Shown: positions 8,294 through 15,805 of the stretch, piece by piece
Layout of the letters: each line of letters opens with the position of its first letter
Numbering within the stretch: the stretch's first letter is position 1
Origin: Bacteroidaceae bacterium
GTDB lineage: Bacteria; Bacteroidota; Bacteroidia; Bacteroidales; Bacteroidaceae
NCBI GenBank assembly: GCA_016302435.1
Contig: JAEDNQ010000025.1
Span: 1-17,918, forward strand
Reading direction: 5' to 3'
DNA length: 17,918 nt
The notes under the pieces: model-generated
Databases searched by the model: none
Seen by the model: only the letters and a program-made list of their open reading frames with translations
Told to the model about the DNA's origin: nothing
Program-made: the position numbers and the translations under genes

Positions 8294-8311
8294 ATTCTTA
8301 CCACTTTTTTT
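8272..8311 (-). terminator. Rho-independent terminator of tig
   Basis: A perfect 17-bp inverted repeat, including A/T flanks (8272-8288 with 8295-8311), with the loop TTTTGG on the minus strand. The core is AGTGGTAAGAA and its complement, followed by seven T residues on the minus strand. It starts about 25 bp past the tig stop. It is symmetrical and could also work for plus-strand transcripts. Confidence 0.92.
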
Positions 8312-8336
8312 TGCGATATGTGTATATTTTATATGT

Positions 8337-9665
8337 TTACTCAAACATCTTGTTGAAATCTTCGGCACTGACAGTGCTTTCTTCGAGCGTAACAGCCTCC
8401 TTGATGGCGCCACCAAGTTTCACCTCTATGCATCGGTCGATGAGGTTGTCAACAGTCTCACGCTTCTTAAACATTTCCTTAGTCGCATTCTCAAGATACT
8501 CGTCTGGAATGTTGAGCATACCATACTGGGCAAACTGCATGCGAGTGACCTCCTTGGCCATCTCCTTGACATCTGCATCGTCTACCTTTACGGCATATAT
8601 TTCCACGAGCTTCTCCTTGATGAGATGCCATGTGAGCTCCTCAATGCTTCTGTCATACTGCTCAGCAGCCTTCTCTTCTCCTGCCTTGGCAGCGAGAATC
8701 TTCCTGAGTTTCTCTTCTGGGAACTCGAGCTTGCCCACCTTCTCAGTCACATACTTGCGCACATCGAGGATGAACTTGTAGTCAGAGTCCTTCTTGAACT
8801 GGTCTGAGATGAGAGTCTTGATGCGTGCGCGGAACTCCTCCTCTGTAGTGACTTCTCCACCAGGGAAGACATTGTCAAAGAGTTCCTGATTAAGTTCACC
8901 GAGAACGAAACGAGTGATTTCAGTTATCTGATAGTTGAACTCGCCCTTATGGTTAGCCACGTCTTCCTTCTCCACCTTGAGGAGTGCAGCCATCTCAGCC
9001 TCGTTGTTGTCATAGGCCACAGAAGGGTTGAACGTGATGACATCGTTGAGCTTTGCGCCCTCGAAGAGCTTCTTCTGATCCTCGTTCTTGAAATACTTTG
9101 GAAGGAGGACAGCGTTCTCTACAGAGACAGCGTTCTCCACGTTAAGCTCTGTGATGACTCCCTTGATCATATCATTGTCCTCATAAGAGTCAACCTTCTC
9201 GTAGTTGCCACCACGCTGACGGTACATGTTGATCTGGTTTTCAACCATCTCGTCAGTAACCTCAACATTGTAGTAGTTGATCTTGTCGTCCTTAGAGAGA
9301 GCTACCTCAAATTCGGGAGCAATAGCGAGCTCAAACTTAAAGGTGAAAGACTCGCCCTCAACGAGGCTGACATTGTCGTTGTCTGCTGTTGGGAGTGGTT
9401 CGCCAAGCATGTTCACCTTATTCTCGCTGATGTAGCTGAACAGACCTTCCTGCAGAATCTTGTTCACCTCCTCAGCAAGGATAGACACGCCAAACTGCTT
9501 CTTAACGAGTCCTACTGGTACCATACCAGGACGGAAACCTGGCATGTTAATCTTCTTCTTAGCCTCCTTGAGAGCCTTGTTATACTTCTCCGTATAGTCA
9601 GCAGGCTCCACTACGGCTGTAATGACCGCATTGACCTTGTCAATGTTTTCTAATGAAATATTCAT
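8337..9665 (-). CDS. tig: Trigger factor, ribosome-associated chaperone
   Basis: Binds the ribosome at the peptide exit and shields new chains. The 442-residue length fits the family. Residues 1-110 form the ribosome-binding domain, with the signature loop PGFRPGMVP at 42-50. Residues about 150-250 take the place of the FKBP-type isomerase domain but do not show its usual conserved pattern, so prolyl isomerase activity is doubtful; Bacteroidetes trigger factors are often divergent here. Residues 255-430 are the helical C-terminal cradle (NQELFDNVF onwards). The gene stands alone between a good promoter and a strong terminator, directly upstream of clpP and clpX, as is common in bacteria. Confidence 0.95.
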   Translation of the reverse strand: MNISLENIDKVNAVITAVVEPADYTEKYNKALKEAKKKINMPGFRPGMVPVGLVKKQFGVSILAEEVNKILQEGLFSYISENKVNMLGEPLPTADNDNVSLVEGESFTFKFELAIAPEFEVALSKDDKINYYNVEVTDEMVENQINMYRQRGGNYEKVDSYEDNDMIKGVITELNVENAVSVENAVLLPKYFKNEDQKKLFEGAKLNDVITFNPSVAYDNNEAEMAALLKVEKEDVANHKGEFNYQITEITRFVLGELNQELFDNVFPGGEVTTEEEFRARIKTLISDQFKKDSDYKFILDVRKYVTEKVGKLEFPEEKLRKILAAKAGEEKAAEQYDRSIEELTWHLIKEKLVEIYAVKVDDADVKEMAKEVTRMQFAQYGMLNIPDEYLENATKEMFKKRETVDNLIDRCIEVKLGGAIKEAVTLEESTVSAEDFNKMFE

Positions 9666-9753
9666 ACTTTTATAATTGTATTTAATTTAATTCTAATGTA
9701 TCAACCAGCGCCCTTACGACAGCATAAAGCGCGGATTAATCCAAAATCGGCTG

Positions 9754-9784
9754 CAAAGTTACAATTTTCCATCCGATTAACCAA
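9754..9784 (-). promoter_or_regulatory. tig promoter with -33 and -7 elements
   Basis: The minus strand has TTG at 9784-9782 and TAACTTTG at 9761-9754, with a 20-bp spacer, a good fit to the Bacteroidetes consensus. The predicted start is near 9748, giving a leader of about 80 nt. The perfect palindrome GGATTAATCC (9733-9742) lies just downstream of the start site, in operator position. Confidence 0.75.
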
Positions 9785-9841
9785 TTTTCCGGACAAATAA
9801 ATGCAGAATAATCGCTTGCAGCATTCAAATATTCCGGAAAA
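9785..9841. repeat. Inverted repeat upstream of the tig promoter
   Basis: TTTTCCGGA (9785-9793) is repeated inverted as TCCGGAAAA (9833-9841), and TTCCGGAA at 9832-9839 is itself a palindrome. The pair begins one base beyond the -33 element, on its upstream side. GGATTAAT-like words occur at 9733, about 9773 (inverted) and 9855. This may be a regulator binding region; apart from the tig promoter, the 274-bp gap between the transporter and tig holds nothing else I can support. Confidence 0.35.
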
Positions 9842-9939
9842 TGCCACATCTTTACGGATTAATGAAGTGAGAAAGACATCTGTCGCATCGCCCACGCCAC
9901 CTACCCGACCAATCGCGTCAACTTCTTCCATCCATCATC

Positions 9940-11355
9940 TCATTCAAAGAAAGAGAAGAAGCCAAGTTCGTTGAGAAACACAAGGATGATGCACACAGGA
10001 GCCACATAACGGACTATCAGACGGAAGGCAGGGTACATTGGACTCTTGATCGAGCCATGATTGGTCATCTCCATTCTCATGACCTTTTCGTCAACCACCC
10101 ATCCTAAGAACACACACATGAGCATGCCGCCCAGAGGCATTATGAACTTAGCCACGAGATAGTCAAACAAGTCAAAGAAAGTCATGCCAAAAAGCTTCAC
10201 GTCACTCCATTCGCCAAAAGACAAAGAACAGAAAGTGCCCAGAACCAGACACACCACCCCGACCAACACTACGGCAAGCGGGCGCGACATGCCCCTTTTC
10301 GCATGGAAATACACTGCCGACATCTCCAGCATGGAAATGCTGCTGGTCAAGGCCGCCATAACAAGCAAGAGATAAAAGACCACAGACAGAACATAAACCA
10401 TCACAGGCGAACCGCCAAACAGTTCCTGAAACACATTGGGCAAAGTGACGAACACCAGCGAAGGACCCGCGTCAGGACTCAGTCCCGGAACCGAATACAC
10501 GGCTGGAAAGATGATGACACCACTAAAGAGAGCCACCATTGTGTCTATCCCCGCTACCGTCACACCATCCTTCATCAGGTCCACATCCTTGCGGAAATAA
10601 CAAGCGTACGTGCACAAACATCCCAATCCCACACTGAGGGAAAACAAGGCTTGCCCCATAGCACTCAAGACAACAGAACCGTCCACCTTTGAAAAGTCTG
10701 GGCAGAAGAGAAACTGCAATCCTAAGTCCGCATTAGGCAGCGACAGAGAACAACCCATCAGGAACACTATGAAGACGAAAAGCAAAGGCATCATGATCTT
10801 AGCCCCCTTCTCTATGCCCCTCTGCACTCCCAACGCCACAATGGCACAGGTAAGTGCTATGACAAGAGCGGTCCATCCCACAGGTTGCACAGGACTGGAA
10901 ACAAACGAGCCAAAGTCGGCAGTGAAGTCAGCCGTCCCCTTTCCCACGAAGCCTCCAGTGATAGCCTCAAAGGCATAATACATTGTCCAGCCCGCCACTA
11001 CAGCATAGTAGCTCAGCACAAGAAAACCGCTGACAACAGGAAACATGGCCATCCATCGCCATCCCTTCCTGCCACCGCTCATCTTCTCGAAAGCATCGGC
11101 CACATCACTTCCGCCATGACGACCTATGGCAAACTCCGTCACCATAATCGGCATAGCCAAGAAAAGCATGAAGCCCACATATATCAAGATAAATGCAGCC
11201 CCACCATGCGTACCCGCTTCTGTTGGGAAGCGCCAGATGTTGCCAAGCCCCACAGCACTTCCTGCAGCTGCAAGTATAGCACCAACCTTTGTGGCGAACA
11301 CGTTCTTGCCACCATTCTGTTTCTTTTCAACCATTCTGTTTGGCATTTTCATCAT
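9940..11355 (-). CDS. Sodium:neurotransmitter symporter (NSS, LeuT-like) family transporter
   Basis: An inner-membrane protein of 471 residues with 11-12 hydrophobic segments. The first helix carries the family signature AAAGSAVGLGNIWRFP, the unwound Na+ and substrate-binding part of TM1 in LeuT. TEFAIGRHGG follows TM2, and GQALFSLSVGLG corresponds to the TM6 region. Bacterial members usually import amino acids with Na+; the substrate cannot be read from sequence. An ATG exists at 11379, but I prefer the one at 11355: the stop of the lipoprotein gene overlaps it as TGATG, which suggests coupled translation, and the conserved part begins well after it. No terminator is visible downstream. Confidence 0.9.
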   Translation of the reverse strand: MMKMPNRMVEKKQNGGKNVFATKVGAILAAAGSAVGLGNIWRFPTEAGTHGGAAFILIYVGFMLFLAMPIMVTEFAIGRHGGSDVADAFEKMSGGRKGWRWMAMFPVVSGFLVLSYYAVVAGWTMYYAFEAITGGFVGKGTADFTADFGSFVSSPVQPVGWTALVIALTCAIVALGVQRGIEKGAKIMMPLLFVFIVFLMGCSLSLPNADLGLQFLFCPDFSKVDGSVVLSAMGQALFSLSVGLGCLCTYACYFRKDVDLMKDGVTVAGIDTMVALFSGVIIFPAVYSVPGLSPDAGPSLVFVTLPNVFQELFGGSPVMVYVLSVVFYLLLVMAALTSSISMLEMSAVYFHAKRGMSRPLAVVLVGVVCLVLGTFCSLSFGEWSDVKLFGMTFFDLFDYLVAKFIMPLGGMLMCVFLGWVVDEKVMRMEMTNHGSIKSPMYPAFRLIVRYVAPVCIILVFLNELGFFSFFE

Positions 11356-11789
11356 CAATTGCGAACACGCAATCTCCATTGTCCGTCCTTAGCCACCATC
11401 TTCTGCGAGGCAGTCTCACGACAACTGTCAGCAAAGACATGTTCGTAAAAGATGTAGCAGACAGAGTCACTTTCCATACTCACGTCCACCACTCTCACCG
11501 CAACTATATCTTCTCTCTCCGCACGCTTCCACTCCTCGTGACGCCTGACGACCTCCGCCATGCTTGCAGCAGCAGCAGAGTCAAGTTCGGCACCATAGTC
11601 TACGTATGACAGATAGGCCTCATAGTCGCCACGCTCCAAGGCAGCAGCAGCATCGGAAAACGCCTGTCGAGCAGCATCCTCAGGGTGCACGATCTTATCA
11701 CGGCAAGCCGCCAAAGACATCACAGCCATGAGCACTACAACCGTAGCAGACGAGAAAACATATTTATTAAAAGAAAAAACTTTCATCAT
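11355..11789 (-). CDS. Small lipoprotein of unknown function (DUF4878-like)
   Basis: The 144-residue protein has a lipoprotein signal: a basic start, hydrophobic residues 12-26, and the lipobox SLAAC with C29 as lipid attachment. The mature part (PEDAARQAFSDAAAALERGDYEAYLSYV near residue 36, then a beta-rich end QWRLRV) resembles DUF4878-type or NTF2-like small lipoproteins of Bacteroidetes; this is a pattern judgement, not a search. Its stop overlaps the transporter start by one base, and it lies 68 bp after der. It could be an accessory of the transporter, or simply share its transcript. Met1 and Met2 are equally possible starts. Confidence 0.75.
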   Translation of the reverse strand: MMKVFSFNKYVFSSATVVVLMAVMSLAACRDKIVHPEDAARQAFSDAAAALERGDYEAYLSYVDYGAELDSAAAASMAEVVRRHEEWKRAEREDIVAVRVVDVSMESDSVCYIFYEHVFADSCRETASQKMVAKDGQWRLRVRN

Positions 11790-11857
11790 ATTTTTCCGTT
11801 TCCCATTGAGGTTCTACAAAAAAAAACGAACAGATGGACAATCATAGAAATCCCCTA

Positions 11858-13171
11858 CTACTTCTGTCTGATATAGACATTGATAGGCGTGCCCTTGAAA
11901 TCCCAGTGCTCACGTATCTTGTTTTCCAAGAAACGACGATACGGTTCCTTGACATACTGCGGCAAGTTGGCATAGAACACAAACGAAGGCACTCTCGTAC
12001 CAGGAATCTGCATCACATACTTTATCTTGATATACTTGCCCTTGAGCGAAGGTGGAGGAGTTGACTCAATAATAGGAAGCATCACCTCATTGAGCTTAGC
12101 CGTAGACACCTTGTTCGTACGCACATTATACACTCTCTGTGCCTCTTCCAGCACCTTAAAGATGCGTTGCTTTGTCGTAGCCGAGGCAAAGATGATGCTG
12201 AAGTCCGTGAAAGGAGCAAAGCGGTCACGGATAGTCCTTTCAAAATAGCGGATGGCCTCATTGCTCTTATTCTCCACGAGGTCCCACTTGTTGACCACAA
12301 CAACGAGCCCCTTCTGGTTCTTCTGTATGAGCTGGAAGATGTTAATATCCTGCCCCTCTATACCACGAGTGGCATCAATCATGAGCACACACACATCCGA
12401 GTTTTCTATGGCACGAATGCTTCGCATGACAGAGTAGTACTCCAGATCCTCCGTAACTTTGTTCTTCTTTCGGATGCCAGCCGTGTCCACAAGGAAAAAG
12501 TTGAATCCAAACTTCTCATACTTCGTATATATCGAATCGCGTGTGGTGCCAGCAATGTCAGTCACCACATTTCTGTTGTCGTCAAGGAAAGAGTTGATGA
12601 TAGAAGACTTGCCCGCATTCGGACGGCCAACAATAGCGATGCGAGGTATATCCTCCTCTATCACTTCTTCCATCACCTTTGTGAAACTCGCCACGACAGC
12701 ATCAAGCAAGTCTCCAGTACCGCTGCCTGTCAGCGAACTGATGCACATGGGGTCTCCAAGACCCAAGCTATAAAAGTCTGCCGAGTCATAGCGCAACTCG
12801 TTGCTGTCCACCTTATTGGCGACAACGAAAGTAGGTATCTTGCTGCGACGCAAGATATTGGCAACAGCCATGTCAAGGTCAGTCACTCCTGTCTTTACAT
12901 CAACTACAAAGAGTATGACATCACACTCCTCTATGGCTATAAGCACCTGGCGACGAATCTCCTCCTCAAAGACATCCTCTGAGTTGACAACCCATCCTCC
13001 TGTGTCCACAACCGAAAATTCCTTGTTGCCCCACTCACACTTGCCGTACTGGCGGTCGCGAGTAGTGCCAGCCTCGTCACTGACGATAGCATGACGAGTC
13101 TTTGTCAATCTGTTGAATAGTGTGGACTTGCCCACATTGGGGCGTCCCACAATAGCTACTAAATTTGCCAT
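11858..13171 (-). CDS. der: Der (EngA), double-GTPase ribosome assembly factor
   Basis: Needed for 50S subunit maturation. The 437 residues contain two tandem GTPase domains and a C-terminal KH-like domain. Domain 1 has GRPNVGKST (9-17), DTGG (57-60) and NKVD (119-122). Domain 2 has GRPNAGKSS (182-190), DTAG (229-232) and NKWD (294-297). The KH-like domain covers about 350-437. The tandem G-domain layout is diagnostic. Der follows era after a 222-bp gap rich in inverted repeats. No consensus -7 element is seen in that gap, so transcription may continue from era or start from a weak promoter. Confidence 0.98.
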   Translation of the reverse strand: MANLVAIVGRPNVGKSTLFNRLTKTRHAIVSDEAGTTRDRQYGKCEWGNKEFSVVDTGGWVVNSEDVFEEEIRRQVLIAIEECDVILFVVDVKTGVTDLDMAVANILRRSKIPTFVVANKVDSNELRYDSADFYSLGLGDPMCISSLTGSGTGDLLDAVVASFTKVMEEVIEEDIPRIAIVGRPNAGKSSIINSFLDDNRNVVTDIAGTTRDSIYTKYEKFGFNFFLVDTAGIRKKNKVTEDLEYYSVMRSIRAIENSDVCVLMIDATRGIEGQDINIFQLIQKNQKGLVVVVNKWDLVENKSNEAIRYFERTIRDRFAPFTDFSIIFASATTKQRIFKVLEEAQRVYNVRTNKVSTAKLNEVMLPIIESTPPPSLKGKYIKIKYVMQIPGTRVPSFVFYANLPQYVKEPYRRFLENKIREHWDFKGTPINVYIRQK

Positions 13172-13200
13172 AATGTCCTGTGTACTTTGTTTATTAAGAG

Positions 13201-13335
13201 AGTTCTCACGAACTGAGAGCCATAATCACCTTAAAGGTTAATACTCGCCTGCTCCCCGATGGCTCTCCCCACCCTTCAGATGGGGCGAAGGCAGACAATA
13301 TGTCTATTATTTATAATATGTGGAGCCAATCCACA
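13201..13335 (-). repeat. Hairpin-dense intergenic element upstream of der
   Basis: Six inverted repeats lie in 135 bp of the era-der gap: AGTTC/GAACT (13201-13214); GAGAGCCAT/ATGGCTCTC (13215-13223 with 13259-13267) enclosing ACCTTAAAGGT (13228-13238); CCCCACC/GATGGGG (13267-13285, one pair U-G on the minus strand); AGACA/TGTCT (13293-13305); an AT-rich palindrome (13305-13318); and TGTGGA/TCCACA (13319-13335). The U-G pair favours folding of the minus-strand RNA. It may be a structured leader of der, or a dispersed REP-like element. It lacks a T-tract, so it is not a simple terminator. Confidence 0.5.
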
Positions 13336-13393
13336 CTAAGCTGCACTCGTGACTATTGGTCAGCTAAGGTATGAGACCTGCCGACGCTGAGCC

Positions 13394-14275
13394 TCACTCC
13401 GGATTGTAGCCGAAGAGGTTGAGCGACTTCGTCGAGTTTCTCCAGTCCTTATCCACCTTGACAAAAGTCTCCAGATAGACGTTTTTGCCGAAGAACTTCT
13501 CCAGACTCTTTCTTGCCTCAGTGGCCACTTTCTTCAGAGCCTTGCCGCCATGGCCTATTATGATGCCCTTCTGGCTATCGCGCTCCACAAAGATGACAGC
13601 ATTGATATGTATGTGCGTCTTGTCTTCCTTGAAGCTCTCGACCGCCACCTCCACGCTATACGGTATCTCCTTGTCATAGAAGAGAAGTATCTTCTCGCGG
13701 ATTATCTCTGTCACGAAGAAACGAGCAGGTTTGTCTGTCAGCTGATCCTTGTCGAAGTATGGAGGACACTCAGGAAGGAGTTCCTTAATGCGGTTGAGCA
13801 CAGGTTCCACATTAAACTTGTGGAGAGCACTGATAGGCAGTATCTCAGCCTTCGGCAGCACCTCGTGCCACATGTCGACCAGTTCCACCAGCTTTTTCTC
13901 GTCAGTCAGGTCTATCTTGTTTATCAACACGATGATGGGCACATCCAGCTGCCCCACCTTCTGCAAGAAGTCGCTATTCTTATCAACCGTCTCCACAGGG
14001 TCAGTGACATAGAGCAGCACGTCAGCATCAACCAGCGCACTCTCAGAGAAAGCAAGCATTGACTCCTGCAGCTTGTAGTTGGGCTTTAGCACACCAGGAG
14101 TATCCGAGAAGACTATCTGGGCTTCATCGTCATTGATGATGCCCATGATGCGATGACGAGTTGTCTGAGCCTTAAACGTAGCTATCGAGATACGTTCGCC
14201 GACCAGAAGATTCATCAGCGTAGACTTACCCACATTGGGGTTGCCTACAATGTTTACAAAACCAGACTTGTGCAT
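13394..14275 (-). CDS. era: Era, GTPase for 16S rRNA and 30S maturation
   Basis: Binds near the 3' end of 16S rRNA and helps small-subunit assembly. The 293-residue length is typical. The GTPase domain has GNPNVGKST (11-19), the effector region with TTRHRI (38-43), DTPG (58-61), NKID (119-122) and ISA (148-150). The C-terminal KH domain holds the GHGG loop (241-244, within GIIIGHGGKALKKV). It lies beyond the fabH terminator, so it needs its own promoter in the 160 bp before its ATG; no exact TAnnTTTG is present there, the nearest being TATCTTGG with one mismatch. Confidence 0.98.
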   Translation of the reverse strand: MHKSGFVNIVGNPNVGKSTLMNLLVGERISIATFKAQTTRHRIMGIINDDEAQIVFSDTPGVLKPNYKLQESMLAFSESALVDADVLLYVTDPVETVDKNSDFLQKVGQLDVPIIVLINKIDLTDEKKLVELVDMWHEVLPKAEILPISALHKFNVEPVLNRIKELLPECPPYFDKDQLTDKPARFFVTEIIREKILLFYDKEIPYSVEVAVESFKEDKTHIHINAVIFVERDSQKGIIIGHGGKALKKVATEARKSLEKFFGKNVYLETFVKVDKDWRNSTKSLNLFGYNPE

Positions 14276-14281
14276 TGTCGT

Positions 14282-14383
14282 TTATATAGTAATTGATATA
14301 CGGTTGATAATCATTAGCATTGCCGAGCCAAGGCATCCGCAGCCAAGATACCCCCAAGCCGGGAGTTCCATAGCCACAAGCAT
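14282..14383 (-). CDS. Candidate 33-residue small ORF just before era
   Basis: An ATG at 14383 opens 33 codons that end with TAA six bases before the era ATG. The product begins MLVAMELPAWGYL and has a hydrophobic second half containing GSAMLMII, so a membrane-interacting peptide is conceivable. An internal Met5 is another possible start. I do not recognise it. The 227-bp gap from fabH to era otherwise contains the fabH terminator. Chance occurrence is quite possible. Confidence 0.22.
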   Translation of the reverse strand: MLVAMELPAWGYLGCGCLGSAMLMIINRISITI

Positions 14384-14435
14384 GTACTCATACACGCCCC
14401 ATACGTTATATCCTCGCTCGCAGACCTTTGATTTG

Positions 14436-14475
14436 ACAAAAAGGAGCGCAACGTACATTGTGCGATGCGCTCCTT
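14436..14475 (-). terminator. Rho-independent terminator after fabH
   Basis: On the minus strand AAGGAGCGCA (14475-14466) pairs perfectly with TGCGCTCCTT (14450-14441) across a 15-nt loop, and five T residues follow at 14440-14436. The hairpin begins 27 bp past the fabH stop and separates the DUF177-rpmF-fabH unit from era. Confidence 0.9.
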
Positions 14476-14502
14476 ATATACGATTTATAATCAGTATCAA
14501 GA

Positions 14503-15588
14503 TTATTTTTCGTTCTTTCTCTTGGCGTACCACTCTTCACGGCTGATGACGCCTTCCTTGTAGAACTCAGCTGGTGTGTCAGCAAACTTGCTGCCATCGT
14601 AGCCCCAGATCATGTAGCTTGCGCCCCATGAGAATCCAGCGCCGAAAGCAGTAAAGATGAGCTTATCACCCTTCTTCAGCTGAGGTTCATACTCCCAGAG
14701 ACAGAGAGGAAGAGTACCACCCGAAGTGTTGGCCATGTGGTCAATGTTGATCATCACGTGCTCCTCATCCACATCGATGCGACGTGCCACAGCACTCTCG
14801 ATGCGGACATTAGCCTGATGAGGTACTATCCACGCAATGTCATCCTTGGTGAGGTTGTTGCGCTTAGCCACTGTCTCAACAGCATTTGACATGTTAGTCA
14901 CTGCATGCTTGAAGACATTGCGACCCTCTTGGTATACGAAGTGGAGACGCTGGTCTACAGTCTCGTGGCTTGGCATGTTTGCAGAGCCACCGGCTGCCAT
15001 ATGAAGGAAGTTGTAGCCTGTGCCGTCTACGCTGAGATAGCTGTCCATAAGACCATACTCCTCTTCAGTAGCTTCCATCATCACACATGCAGCTCCATCA
15101 CCGAAGATAGGGCAAGTGTTGCGATCCTCATAGTTAGTCATAGAAGACATGTGGTCGCCACCACACACGATGATTCTCTTATAACGCCCGCTGCGGATGA
15201 AGTTGGCTCCTGTCTCCATAGCATAGAGGAAACCGGCGCAAGCAGCTTCCATGTCAAAGCCGAAAGCTTTCTTCAGGCCAAGATTACCGATAACGAGCGA
15301 AGCAGTTGAGGGGAAATGGTAGTCAGGCGTTGTGGTAGCCACAATGACGGCCTCAATACTGTCAGGGTCAGCACCAGTCTTGTCGAGCAACTGCTTTACA
15401 GCCTTTGTCATCATAAACGAAGTGCCCTTGCCCTCTTCAGGCTTGAGGATGTGTCGTGTCTTCACACCGATGCGCTCCATGATCCACTCATCGCTTGTAT
15501 CAACGATAGTAGACATCTCCTCGTTGTCGAGGATATAAGTAGGAACCCATCCGCCTACACCAGTTATAACAGCATTAATCTTTCCCAT
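14503..15588 (-). CDS. fabH: Beta-ketoacyl-ACP synthase III with a C-terminal extension
   Basis: Condenses an acyl-CoA primer with malonyl-ACP to start fatty acid synthesis. The catalytic triad is C117 (in EAACAGF), H257 (in VPHQAN) and N287 (in MANTSG), with spacing close to E. coli FabH. FGDGAAC (163-168 region) and the GFSWG strand (318-322) fit the thiolase fold. At 361 residues it is about 40 longer than E. coli FabH (317); residues 337-361 form an added helical tail after the conserved barrel. It follows rpmF by 16 bp, an association seen widely between ribosomal protein L32 and fatty acid genes. A terminator ends the unit. Confidence 0.95.
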   Translation of the reverse strand: MGKINAVITGVGGWVPTYILDNEEMSTIVDTSDEWIMERIGVKTRHILKPEEGKGTSFMMTKAVKQLLDKTGADPDSIEAVIVATTTPDYHFPSTASLVIGNLGLKKAFGFDMEAACAGFLYAMETGANFIRSGRYKRIIVCGGDHMSSMTNYEDRNTCPIFGDGAACVMMEATEEEYGLMDSYLSVDGTGYNFLHMAAGGSANMPSHETVDQRLHFVYQEGRNVFKHAVTNMSNAVETVAKRNNLTKDDIAWIVPHQANVRIESAVARRIDVDEEHVMINIDHMANTSGGTLPLCLWEYEPQLKKGDKLIFTAFGAGFSWGASYMIWGYDGSKFADTPAEFYKEGVISREEWYAKRKNEK

Positions 15589-15604
15589 AAGAAAGGATTT
15601 TTAA

Positions 15605-15790
15605 TTAGATTGCAGCCTCCTTGACAATAGCCACCTTACCACGGTAGTAACCGCAAGATGGGCATACTGTGTGATATACATAGAATTCGCCGCAGTTAGG
15701 ACATACAGCGAGTGTTGGAGCAACTGCTACGTCGTGAGTTCTTCTCTTTCTTGTACGAGTCTTTGACTGTCTTCTTTTAGGATGTGCCAT
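15605..15790 (-). CDS. rpmF: 50S ribosomal protein L32
   Basis: A 61-residue basic protein of the large ribosomal subunit. The start MAHPKRRQSKTRTRKRRTH is typical of L32. A zinc-ribbon pair follows: CPNCG (residues 30-34) and CPSCGYY (43-49), so this is the zinc-binding form of L32. It sits 15 bp downstream of the DUF177 gene and 16 bp upstream of fabH, in a tight operon. Confidence 0.97.
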   Translation of the reverse strand: MAHPKRRQSKTRTRKRRTHDVAVAPTLAVCPNCGEFYVYHTVCPSCGYYRGKVAIVKEAAI

Positions 15791-15805
15791 TTTCTTGTTA
15801 TGTTT

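Noticed and set aside
8949..9653. 234-codon open frame on the plus strand opposite tig
   Set aside because: It lies wholly antisense to a well-supported trigger factor gene and its Leu/Val/His-rich translation has no recognisable motif.
9701..9931. 76-codon minus-strand ORF between the transporter and tig
   Set aside because: It covers the tig -33 and -7 elements and the palindromes around them, and the product has no signal, domain or coupling to a neighbour. Chance ORF is more likely.
11356..11379. Eight extra N-terminal residues on the NSS transporter (ATG at 11379)
   Set aside because: They overlap the end of the lipoprotein gene. The ATG at 11355 overlaps its stop codon and still leaves the normal cytoplasmic lead before TM1. 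The longer form cannot be excluded.
12167..12982. 271-codon open frame on the plus strand opposite der
   Set aside because: Antisense to the conserved tandem GTPase domains of der, with no motif of its own.
13172..13393. tRNA gene in the era-der gap
   Set aside because: The hairpins do not form a cloverleaf. No T-loop GGTTCGA-type sequence or 7-bp acceptor pairing of the right spacing was found on either strand.
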